Below, piece after piece: positions 23,200 to 34,024 of a DNA stretch of 64,000 bases. Under the pieces are notes generated by a model that saw nothing but the letters and a program-made list of their open reading frames with translations, did no database searches and was not told the origin of the DNA. The position numbers and the translations under genes are program-made. This DNA is from Emmonsiellopsis sp. PD_33 (taxonomy: Eukaryota > Ascomycota > Eurotiomycetes > Onygenales > Ajellomycetaceae): contig JANTQF010000177.1 of assembly GCA_032988165.1 (NCBI GenBank), positions 1-64,000 on the forward strand, read 5' to 3'. Each line of letters starts with the position of its first letter. Position 1 is the stretch's first letter.

Positions 23200-23960
23200 T
23201 CTTTAAGAAGGCATTCTTTGATGAATTTCCAACAGCCAGAGCAGAAGAACTGAAGGTCTCCTTGGAGCAAGAAACTATTAAGTTATACTAAATAATAAAT
23301 CAGAACCTGAAGGAATACTACCAAGTGAGAGCCTAGATGCTAAGGAAGTTGAAGATCAAGAATGATAATAATATATTAAATTTATTATTAGAAAGATACT
23401 TATTAGAAGAGATAATCAGAAGATGGGTGAAGGAACTCATCAATCTAAATACTTAAAAGAAACTAATTGAAGGATTAGTGGAGATAATGACTTTAAAGAA
23501 GGTATACTTAAGAGCAGTGAACACTGAAGAGGCAGAGTGTGAATTTAATAAAAATTAGATGAAAAGGACAAACAAGCTTGAGCTCTAATTTTATTAGAAT
23601 ATATTGGAGAAATGACTAGATAATAACTAACTAGTCAAACTGAAGGCTATAATTACATTCTATTCAGCAAGAAATACTGATTAACAATGAGTAGTACTAA
23701 ATGACTTCTTACCTCAGATTAAACCAGAGGCATATTAATCTCCTCAAATAAGGCAGTTTAATCAAAATAGCAACATTAAACCTTCAGTAATTCCATAAGG
23801 ACCAACAGAACCACAGGGACAGTTCTCATTGAATGACTTTATCAATGAGATTAGGGCCTTTCAAGCCAGGGGAAGACTACCACTATGCATTAATTGTAGA
23901 ACCCTAGGACACCAATTGGATGGATGCCAAGAAATAAGATTAGAGGAATAAGAGAGGAAG
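23200..23960 (+). pseudogene. gag remnant with CCHC zinc knuckle
   Basis: A decayed frame with polar, helical composition ends in CINCRTLGHQLDGC (23886-23927), a perfect C-x2-C-x4-H-x4-C retroviral-type knuckle. Upstream readable pieces resemble the capsid-like helices of fungal Gypsy Gag. Many stop codons sit at former Gln codons. It would have formed the element's particle and bound its RNA. Confidence 0.75.
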
Positions 23961-24829
23961 ATACTCATAGATAAGGTATTTAATGAGAACAATTAAATAA
24001 ACTTAAGGACTAATGATGCAGATAGACAGCCAGCAGCAAATACAGTAACAAGTTTCTCAGAGAATAATTTAATATCAAATGAGTAAAGAGTTAGATTTGA
24101 TGATACAGCAGTACCTTCAACTCAATTAGAAGTAATATTAATTACCTTTAGAATAGAAGGACTACAACTAGAAGACTCATTTACTCCACTGAAGGCTCAA
24201 TATGATAAGGCTTTTTTAGAAGAGAGGAGTCAGCATAGAAAGAGAGCATCCAGCACCCAACCAACTCTACAAGCAAATAAGAGGCAGACAAGAGAGTTAG
24301 TAATAGCACAGCTAGATGCACAGAAGTTTAGAGAATCAATGAAAAAAGATCAATCTAAGAAGTCAAATAGAATTAACTGAGGAAGTCTGGCCCTAATTTG
24401 AGGATTCAAAGAATAAGATGTAGAAACAAAAGGGAAATCAATTTCAGTGAGGGAGATTCTGAACCTATTAGTGGAAGTGACACTGAAAGAACTGAAGGAG
24501 TAAGGGGAAAAATAGATATGAAAGAATAGAAAAGGGGAATTCAATAAATTTATAAAGGAGAATGGTTATCTAGCATTTCAAGGGGAGGAAGTAAGACTAT
24601 CAAATAAAATAAATATGAAAATAAAAGCACTTACAGTAGGACCATCAACTTACTATTAGAACTGAATGAAGACCTACATCATGTCAGAATAGTTCAGGGA
24701 AATATATATTTACCTGCAAGAAGAACTATATACTAGTACTTTAAAGGCATTAGACTTTAAATGGCATGCATCTTACCTATACAAGTAAAATCAAGCAATC
24801 AGCCTCTGATTACTTTGCATACCTGAAGC

Positions 24830-25890
24830 AAAGATTAGGTAGTACCTCAAGAAAGCCCATAATGAAAAGAGCCATTAAGGAATTAAATCCACAAAAATGA
24901 GGTTATTCAGAAAAGTATTCTAGCCAAACCTATATAATGATGTTAAAAGATGGATAAAGGGGTGCTCTACCTGCACTTATTACACACCATACCCTTTACA
25001 AGTGCCACTATACTCTATTATACCACTGAGACTACTTTGAATACTAGGAGTTGATTTCATTGGCTCTTTCTAAGAAACCAGCAGGGGCAACAAATACATC
25101 ATTAATATTATAGAGTACTTCTCAGGATATATGGTAGCATATCTGACTGAATCAGTAAAGCCAGAAGATATGATTAAATTATTGGAAAGATACTTTACCT
25201 CATTCCTAAAAGTAAAATACATTGAAATGTATCTGGACCTAGAATCCCACTTCAACAATCTTCTATTATAATAATAGGTAGGAAGTTATAGAATCAAGCT
25301 CATCTTTCAACTGACTGGTTTTTTGAAGTTAATAAGAAAGATTAAAGTAACAAATAAGATATTACAGGATCTAATTATGAAACTACAAGACAATTCATTA
25401 CATTAATGAGACCTAGGTCTTCCAGACACAACCCACCTCATGAACAACCATATAAGAAAAGAAGTTAGATACTCACCCATAGAGATATTCTTAAGAATAG
25501 ATATTACATCCAACAACTTAGAAGAGCTTCTACCACATGAATTGGAGGAAGACAATAAAGTGAAGAAGATAATTTGAAACCCCATGATAATGTAAGAAGC
25601 AGCAGCAGTGGACATATTCATAGCATATTAAGTATAAATTAGGGATCTGATACAGAAAAAGCAGAAAGACAAGCAGGAACAGCTAAAGAAGTTAAAAGAA
25701 TAGAAGAGAGGCTAACTAATAATGATTAAAAATAAAGAATAAAGGAAGTTAAAGCCTTGTTGGAGAGGACCATTTAAAATCATGAAACTCTTATTAATGC
25801 ATCTAAGATCATATCTTATTTAATATAAAGATAATTTACTATTTCAATTTAAGGTCCATTATGATGATTTAAAGAGATTTGAGCTCAGAG
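24830..25890 (+). pseudogene. retroviral-type integrase remnant
   Basis: The zinc-binding H2C2 part is readable at 24860-24985: SHQGIKSTK, then FWPNLYNDVKRWIKGCSTC. The catalytic core follows: a segment reading LGVDFIGSF near 25040, then YIINIIEYFSGYMVAYL near 25100. Near 25745-25890 a C-terminal part reads WRGPFKI ... VHYDDLKRF, typical of Gypsy integrases. Core Asp/Glu residues cannot all be placed because of stops and decay. A linker-like segment KSISVREILNLLVEVTLKEL lies upstream near 24430-24500. Confidence 0.75.
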
Positions 25891-26389
25891 CAGACTACTT
25901 AGATTCAGATAATAAGAATAATAAATTCCTTAGGAGAGTAGACCTGACAATAAGAAGGCTAGCAATTAAAGTAAGAAGGGTTATAGTTCAGTTAAGATCT
26001 TAATAAGAAGAAACAAGTTAATAATAAAGCATCTTAACTCCTTTATTACCTAATTATATTTGCATTATTTGTTTATCTCATTATGTTGTTAAAAACTATT
26101 ACTTTCACCAAACCTCTACTATCATTTGACTTATAACCTCTTAACCTCTTAACCTCTCAAATTACACCTCAAACCTTTTACCCATCTACTTTCTCTTACA
26201 TGCCTGTTAACCTGTATCAAACCTATCCAAACCTTAGAAGCTCTATCAAATAAAATGAACAGATACAAATCAACATCTATAGCACACAGTGAACTGATAT
26301 ATCAAGATTGAAGTTGAAAACATAAAGGTATAACTAAATGGAACCTCAAAATATCTCAATCAAGTCTCCTCAGTAATGCTGATAAAGAC

Positions 26390-27790
26390 AGAAAGAAAAA
26401 GGTATTATTAGTGAAGTTAAGAGCCCTTAATGATAATAACCTCTACACTCATATAAACAATCTATATAGTCAAGATGTATATAAATACATCACACCAGAG
26501 AATCAACCCATTTAAAGAGAATATATTCCAGCTAAAGATATTTGACCATTCCACATACCACCTTTATACTGGAGACTGTTACTGGAAATGGAGGAAGAGA
26601 TCTATAAAGCACAAAAGAAGGGGCATCTATCCTAGGCCACTTATACTAATATGTGGCCCTACCATTTCTAGGTGAATGGGAAACCTTAAAACAAAGGAGA
26701 AGTATATAAAATGGACTTACCTTCCTTAGAAGTACTTCTAGAAACTCTAAAGCTATTACTCATTGAAGTGACATATCAGTATTAGGGCCTTTCTGTTAAA
26801 GAAGGGCCAACTCTGAGAGTACCATATAACCTCAAACTAATGATATAAACTTCTGTTCAGAATATTAAAGCTATTAGAAACCATGCAAAAATCATCCATG
26901 ATGCTACTTACAAACTATAAAAGCTAGTCAATCCAGAGAAGGAGATACAACTAGAACTAGTTAAGGAAAAAGTCAAGTTCAGCACCTTAATATAGATTAA
27001 AGCACAAAAGAGAACAAGCAAATAAATGAAAGTGATCTGCAGAGCTACTATCTTTTTTGCAGATAATTTAACTAATGAATTGGTAAATAACTTCCTACAT
27101 AACATATTTCATAAGGAATTAAGTGTAATGAATAGCATAGAAGGAACCTCACCTGCAGATAAAATAAAGTAACAAGCCTACAAATAATAACACACTGAAG
27201 AAGAGATTATAAATATACCAAATAGATATACTCACATTAATTTAATGACTATTAGTAGGAATTCACAGTAAAACCCCTTCATAATAACTGCCCCAGTGGC
27301 ATCTACTCCTCTACAATTAGGACTAGTTACAAGAAATCAGACCAGCTCTCTGGGAAAGTCAACCAACCCTTGATGTTGGAATATTAGGCTAGCAATGCTA
27401 GAGGATATTGCCCCAAAAATAGCCTATTTCATTAGATTGACATTTCCCCACCTAGAAGGCAAGCCATGCTGGACAACTGTGCTTCTCAAAGCATTAAGGG
27501 TAGAGGTATTCCCAGATATCAATACAGTTATGTAATGGGCCACTAAAAATGGATTCCCAGTGAAACTCAACAAGTTAGATAGGGAGATCACCACCTGAGG
27601 CTGAAATGAATTCAAAGGACCCCTTAGTAGGGATCCAGACAAAAAGGATACTACTAGCAGAGCCTCTCTCTCTTCTTCAATAGGAATGATGCAACTAGAA
27701 CTAAATTCAATCATAAATCTAATATGAGAGGTGATTGAAGTGTCCTACTGATATATGAATATAAAGTTAGTAAAGTAAATCAATAAAGAG
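26390..27790 (+). pseudogene. unidentified long decayed ORF downstream of integrase
   Basis: One frame can be followed for roughly 460 codons with stops almost only at TAA/TAG where Gln is likely. It has protein-like stretches such as EMEEEIYKAQKKGHL, LPSLEVLLETLKLLLIEV and PKIAYFIRLTFPHLEGKPCW. I recognise no domain. It lies inside the LTRs, so it belongs to the element or was captured by it. Confidence 0.5.
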
Positions 27791-28910
27791 AGAGAAGAAT
27801 AGATGAAACTAGACTCTATCACTAAAAAAATCTTCTACTGAAATGCATGAATTTATAATCATATGATTAAGATAGAGGAAATTAAGCTAATCTGAGAGAA
27901 TGAAGTAAGTATACTCAGATGGTTTAAGACTTGAGATGATATGAAGTTGGAGAAGATCCCAGTAATTATTATAGATGTAATGGAATAAGACTTGATGGAA
28001 TTAAGTATAGAAGGAGAGGAGTAGAATAGAGTCTTTCTTCAAGTAATGATGCTGGTAGATAGCTGATAGGAGTTAAAGAAACTCTTATAATATTATAAAA
28101 TAGTAGTGGAGTGGGAGGTGATAATCTGTAACTAAGATTAGAAAAGAACATAACTAACATAATATACAAGATGAGTCCCTAATAAATTCATTCATGCATC
28201 TTCTTCTAATAATAATATAATTAGTCTCTTCATTTACAATATACCCTACAGTCTTTAGTCTTATTAAACCTATTTATTTTCTCAGCACATCAATTTCTTT
28301 CCCATTCCTTCTGTTATTTCTCATTTCTTTTGTTATTCTGATTCTACAAAGTATTACCTTCATTAGTTGGTTGATTTTCTTATTACATTACATCTTCACT
28401 CTTTTAGTTAGCTCAAGTATCTATTTAGATCTTCCATCTCCCTTCTAATTATAATGAATCAATTCTAAGGACTGACAAGATCTACTAGAGATCTATATTA
28501 AGTTTATATGATTATAATGATTTCTATCCTCTAACAGATGATATAGCTTACATAAGACATACTACATTAAATTGCCATTTCCCTAGAGTTTAGCATTCTT
28601 AACTAAGACATAAAGAAACTCATTAACTAAATGATCCAACATTTGGAAGCAACAAATCAATAAATTCTTGCCCTTAAATGGCCTTTCCTTGCTCAGCCTG
28701 AACCATCTGAAACTCCTTTCTCTAATTAAATCAAAACAAATAACCTTATCTTCTCATATTGTCATTCCAACTTCATCATTATCTGCTTTATTTACACATT
28801 ATTTTAATTCCATCATTTCACTATAATATTAGTACCAGTTCAAGCATTTTATAATCATCCAGTCTCATTCAGTTTACTCTATTTCAGTACTTTTCAAATA
28901 TCTTATTAAA

Positions 28911-29324
28911 ATGCCTTCTCCTTTCATTAATCAGTTAGAACAACTACCTCATCTGAATTCCTCAGCTCAACTAGTACAGCTAGTAATAATAGAGCTAGTC
29001 ATCAATCATCTAGTGGAATTACAGAAGTAACAAATGAAATTAGTTAATCAGTTAGTATACTTCTTACTGAGAGTAGTTAAGTCAGCACAAATCACTGTAT
29101 AGAAAATCATGGAAGATCTGACATACTATTCCTTAGACAATGCCACCCAAGGCCTCTTAATAATAGTAAATACTGAGCTAGTCACCATATTTCATCATTT
29201 TGAGGTCCACAGATGGATAATAAGCCTTAGTTTTATAACCACATTAACCTCAGATATCCATCACACTATCAATAATAGAAACAGTTCATATCATATGTAC
29301 TTTCAATCAGGAATGTTAGGATAA
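28911..29324 (+). pseudogene. small decayed ORF before the 3' LTR
   Basis: From the ATG at 28911 a frame reads about 137 codons interrupted by two stops at likely Gln codons. The first half is Leu/Gln-rich and helical (for example QLVQLVIIELVINHLVELQ). The second half contains MEDLTYYSLDNATQG. No family recognised. It may be a third element protein or part of the preceding frame. Confidence 0.4.
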
Positions 29325-29644
29325 AGGGAGGACCAATCAAATTATAAGGATTAATTTACTCAGGGCTCACTAACAGATCTCAATGACATCAAACAATCTA
29401 ATAGAGAAACTAATGAGATGATCAAATAAAACTTCAATTATAAATTTTATCATAAAGTTTAAATATATTTCTACCTTTCTACTCACCTTCTATTTCTATT
29501 TACCTTGCACCCACATATTTTCTTTACTAAAGTCTTTTATCTAGCAACTAATTAATTTACCTCACTACTTTTATTTAGTTATTCAATGATATTATCCTTT
29601 CCCTCATATTATTCACTTCAAGAACAAAGCAAAAAGGCTAGAGA

Positions 29645-29920
29645 CAAGAAGAAGATGCCTTCAAGTAAATAGCAGTTTCTACCATCACATTACCCCAGTA
29701 TAACTACTTCTCAAATCCACCTAGTTTATTTGTTTTTATTTATTTTTTCAGCTCAGAATGTTTTCCTCTTCTTTTCTAGTTAGTAGAATCAATGACATCC
29801 ATGATTTTCAATCCATTCCAACCAGTTGAGGTATTTCCTCAATCATATCATTGATCTCATTCTCATGTAATACTGTCAAGCAGGTGATAACGCCACATCG
29901 CCACATCCATCTCTTTTTGG
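29645..29920 (+). repeat. 3' LTR of the Gypsy-type element
   Basis: Direct repeat of 22387-22662. Sequence identity stops at CTCTTTTTGG; beyond it, GC content returns to host level within a few bases. Confidence 0.85.
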
Positions 29921-30694
29921 CTGACATGTGATTGGTCAGGTGACCCGTGTGGCGCAGCAGGGTCTGGCACGTGACTGGCTGACTAAGAGAATACAGCCAC
30001 ACTGCGCCACTATCGGCGGGTACCTGGATCTGCACTAAAAATAGGCGGGACAAGAGGTACCTCGCGATACAGCGTGGATTAGCGGGCGAGAAGGGATGAG
30101 AAGGGATGAGAAGGGATGAGAAGGATTAGAGAGGATTATAGAGAGTGACGAGAGAGTGACGAGAGGAGAATAGAATACTTGCCAGTATTGGGGTGGAATT
30201 ACCAAGTATCCCAACATATTAAATGTTGAAGTACAGCCACTGCCAATTTCAGCCGCGTCAACAACATCAACCAACCCAGCAATTGTATTCTGTTATCTTT
30301 CTTTATCTCTTCTTCCTGTCTCTTCAGATTCTTCTATTGTCTAGAGGCTATGTTGCATCCAGGCATCGTTTAGTGTGTCCTAACTCCTGTATTCTAGCCG
30401 CTGCCAACCCTGAGTTCACGATTTCATCATCGCCCAGAAACCTTGGAAACCTGTTCCGCCAGCCTCAAGTTAAATCTCAGACCACCTCCAAGATGCCCAA
30501 CCCTGCCAACTGTGCGTGCGTGTTGTCGTCTCTGCCACTGGCTGGCTGTTGTCCGACGTGAAACCTCGCGTTTTTCTTTTTTATCTCTGCTCTCCTCTCC
30601 CCCAACCTCCAACCTCTCCAACCTCTCTCCAACTTCTCTACAGCTTTTCCACCATCTATCTCTCCGCCTCTCATCCCCCCAATATCTCCCCCCC
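29921..30694. other. intergenic: promoter and leader of the transporter
   Basis: Host-like DNA resumes. An 11-bp tandem repeat (GGGATGAGAAG, about three copies) lies at 30090-30125 with further GAGAGTGACGA copies to 30165. A pyrimidine-rich leader (30560-30690) precedes the ATG. No gene seen. Confidence 0.5.
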
Positions 30695-32693
30695 ATGCCT
30701 CTCTTCACCCTCCCGACCTCGCTGCGTAACGCCAACTTGAATGCTGCTATCCATCTCTCCGCCAGCAACAATGTAGCCCAGCAGCCCTTCGCCGCGGACG
30801 GCTTCTCCCTCCTCGCCCTGCCCGTGTATGCCGCCACTCCGCACGCCTCGCATCCCTCGCTGCCCCATCTGGTCCTGCTGGTCTTCGAGGCCGTGCTCGA
30901 GGTCGTCTGCGTCAGTCTCCCCGGCTATATTGTCGCCCGCATGGGCATGTTCGACGCAGACGCCCAGAAATTCGTCGCCAATCTCAACGTCGTACTGTTT
31001 ACCCCATGTCTCGGTATGTCTGTCCCATCTCCGCCCCATTGAGATATTGAGACCCCCCGCTGACCCCCGGCCAGTCTTCACCAAACTAGCCTCCCAATTG
31101 ACCGCCGACAAGCTGACCGATCTGGCCATCATCCCCTTCATATTCGTCGTCCAGACCCTGGTCTCCTATCTCTGCTCCGTGGGCATCTCCCGCGCCTTCG
31201 GATTCAAGAAGCGCCAGACAAACTTTGTCACTGCCATGGGGGTATGTTCCCTCTCCTGACTTGAGCTGTATCCTGTAACTGCGTGTACTGACAGATTAGG
31301 TCTTTGGTAACTCCAATTCCCTGCCCATATCTCTCGTCATTTCGCTCTCCAAAACCCTGGCTGGACTGCATTGGGATCGCATTCCAAATGACAGCGACAA
31401 CGAGGTAGCTGCTAGGGGTATCCTGTATCTCTTGATTTTCCAGCAATTGGGTCAGCTGCTCAGATGGAGCTGGGGGTATCGCGTCCTGCTCGCCCCGAGA
31501 GAAACCTACTACAGGGACGAGGAGGAGCGTACCGATAGCCGCGTCGAGAGATATAGGGATGAACCCGATTCGCAGGAGCAAACCCTCATCGACACGTCCG
31601 ACAACACCGACGGGCACGCTACGCCCGCCGCCTCGTCAAGCTCCGGAGACCTGTCGCACTTTGAATCTGGAGGTGTAACTCCCGTCATGGAACGCCATTA
31701 TTCCTACTCGAAACTGGCAGCCATGGATGATTCAGGAGAGGGCGATGAAAGCCAGGACCATCCAGATCAGCCCCCGCCTACTCTACGAGCACCTTCCAAC
31801 GGCCAATTTCTCCCACGACAATCCTCCGGCGGTCTCATCGCCTTGTTTCCAAGAGTCGAGACCGCTCCGGAACCAACGTCTCCCACGTTCGGGCAGAAAC
31901 TCACCAAGCCCATCCGCTCAACCTGGAGCCGGTTCACCCACTTTTCAAACCGCAAAGCACGAGCCGTCTTCGCGTCTCTCCCAATGCCCCTCCAGAAACT
32001 GACCAAATCAACCTGCCACTGTACAAACCGCTTCTGCCACGGCGTCTGGGACTTTATGAGCCCACCCCTCTGGGCGATGCTCGTGGCCATAATTGTCGCC
32101 TCTGTCCCCTCCCTTCAAAGGCTCTTCTTCAGCCCAGGCACCTTCCTCAGCAACTCCGTGACCCGCGCCATCGAGCAGAGCGGCGGCGTCGCCGTCCCGC
32201 TCATCCTCGTCGTCCTCGGCGCAAATCTCGCCCGCAACACCCTCCCCAACGACTCGGTCGAGGACCACGAACATCCCAAGGAAGAGCGAAACCTGATCAT
32301 CGCCGCCCTGCTGGCACGCATGCTCCTGCCCACGGTAATAATGGGACCGATCCTGGCTCTGACGGCCAAGTACGTGCCCGTTAGTATCCTCGACGACCCG
32401 ATATTTATTATTGTTTGTTTCCTGCTCACTGGAGCGCCGTCAGCGTTGCAGCTGGCGCAGATTTGCCAGTTGAACAACGTGTATATGGGCGCGATGGCGA
32501 GGTTGTTGTTCCAGAGCTATGTTGTTTGGTGAGTTTCCCCGCATTGAACTTGGTTGATTTTCGCTACTATTTACCCCACACGCAATGGCGCTAGAGTAGT
32601 CTGCTGACACAACCCGACCGTAGGATTCTTCCATCCACGCTGTTCCTGGTGATGATTGCGTTGGAAACGGTAGAGTGGGCGACTGCCACCTGA
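30695..32693 (+). CDS. auxin efflux carrier / PIN-like membrane transporter family protein
   Basis: Four exons, 30695-31013, 31075-31241, 31300-32528 and 32624-32693, give 594 residues. The N-terminal half has hydrophobic helices near residues 60-180 with LNVVLFTPCLVFTKLASQ and NSNSLPISLVISLS, typical of the Mem_trans (PF03547) family. A hydrophilic loop of about 250 residues rich in Ser, Asp and Arg follows. The C-terminal helices contain WAMLVAIIVASVPSL, VPLILVVLGANLA and LTGAPSALQLAQICQLN. The layout matches fungal Ecm3-like proteins, thought to sit in the ER or plasma membrane; the substrate is unknown. It is divergent from pbs2 across the Gypsy element. Confidence 0.9.
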
Positions 32694-34024
32694 TATCTGC
32701 GTATTTATCTGATCTTTTGATCTGGGCATACCAATGGTGTGCAATTTACTGGCGACATCATATCGATGCGACTCCCACCCCGCCCATGACTACTAATTGC
32801 CCTCGTCAACGTCCTTTCAGCGACGAGATGGATGGAACGACAAAAACAATATCTCACCGCATTTACTTCCACCACCACTCCAACCTGACATCATTTGCGC
32901 CATTTCGAACCATTTTTCACCCTTTTTTAATTCCATCTTATTTCCCCCATGCTGGAGTTCATTCTATTTGATTTGATTTGGATACGGTTTTTGATTTCCA
33001 TCCGATGTACAACAGATATACGCAGTTCGGGTTTACCCCTCCCCTTCCCTTTGTGTCTGGGTTTCCTTACCGTCGTTTTGTTCTGGTTTTGTTCTATTGA
33101 TCATTTAGCGAAAGCGGATCTCTATCTTTCCTATCTACTTTTGTTTGACTAATCTGAGCTTCATTTACTCCTGAGAAAGGGGGAGGGGAGAAAATAAGGG
33201 GGCGGAGAGGGGATGGGCAAACATTGATTGGGCTTGGGTTTTGTATTGGATTTTGTATCGGATGACAGCAAAAAACATAAAAGGGGAACTCAACATAGGG
33301 AGTTTAGTTGGTTTGGGATATTTTATTGATAGATTGGATTCGGGTTCGGGTTCGGGTTCGGGTTCAGGTTCAGCCTGTTTTTGTTTTCTTTTTGGATTGG
33401 GTTGGCTTGGTCTGGTCTGGTCTGTGGGCTGTTTGAAGGCTGCATATCCCCCCCATGCATCCCTCCATTCTGTCGTTCTGTCCATTATTGGTACTGACGA
33501 AATGAAATTGGAAATTGGAAATGTATTAAATTTTCTTGGACGAATTCTTGGATGAGAGTCTTAAGTCAAGTTTTTTTTTAACTTTTTTCAAGTCTCTCTC
33601 TCTTGATGACAAGGCTATCTTGTCTTGTCTGTCTGTGTCTCTGTCGTCTGTCCTGCTTTTGTACACGCCGCAACTAGTATATATACTACCAGGCATATAC
33701 TATATACTTGCAAGAGCCGCCAGATCAATGCCCGGCGGAGATGAAAGATGGAAGGAGATATCAACCTGGCGCTACCCTTCACCCCCCGCCATCCCCTCCT
33801 TCCCATCCACTCACTAGACGGGGACAGAGGAGAAAACAAAACGAAAGAAAAAAGTAAACAGATGTTCTCTTCTACATGACCAAACCCTCCCATTCCCGCT
33901 CTGCTCGGCCCCCATCTAGTTAATTCCCCTTCACTCGGCTGCTCCCAACACCAGCCGCAAACACACTCTTCGAACTCCTCAACATCGCAGACGTAAAGGT
34001 GTCCAGGAACAGACGGGAAGCAAA
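32694..34024. other. intergenic with CGGGTT tandem repeat
   Basis: AT/T-rich 3' flank of the transporter. A (CGGGTT)n run of about five units lies at 33340-33375. The open frames at 32675-33817 are low-complexity or antisense and not supported. The last 100 bases form the leader of the next gene. Confidence 0.5.

Larger units (their letters stand above)
22387..29920 (+). mobile_element. degenerate Gypsy-type LTR retrotransposon, RIP-like, apparently lacking reverse transcriptase
   Basis: Two direct repeats of about 274 bp bound 7.0 kb of very AT-rich DNA on the plus strand. Inside, in order, are a gag-like region with a CCHC knuckle, an integrase and its C-terminal segment, a long unidentified decayed frame, and a short frame near the 3' end. 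Glutamine codons are repeatedly replaced by TAA/TAG and CpG is nearly absent, as expected from CpA-to-TpA mutation. No protease Asp motif, YxDD motif or RNase H was found; only about 0.3 kb separates the gag-linker-like region from the integrase zinc domain. Ends do not show clean TG...CA and I could not find a target-site duplication. Confidence 0.88.

Noticed and set aside
30443..30694. Upstream coding extension of the auxin-carrier gene
   Set aside because: Pyrimidine-rich leader with low-complexity translation; homology to the family pattern begins after the ATG at 30695.
33340..33375. CGGGTT tandem repeat as an interstitial telomere
   Set aside because: Fungal telomeres are usually TTAGGG-type; this unit differs and is short, so it is treated as a microsatellite.
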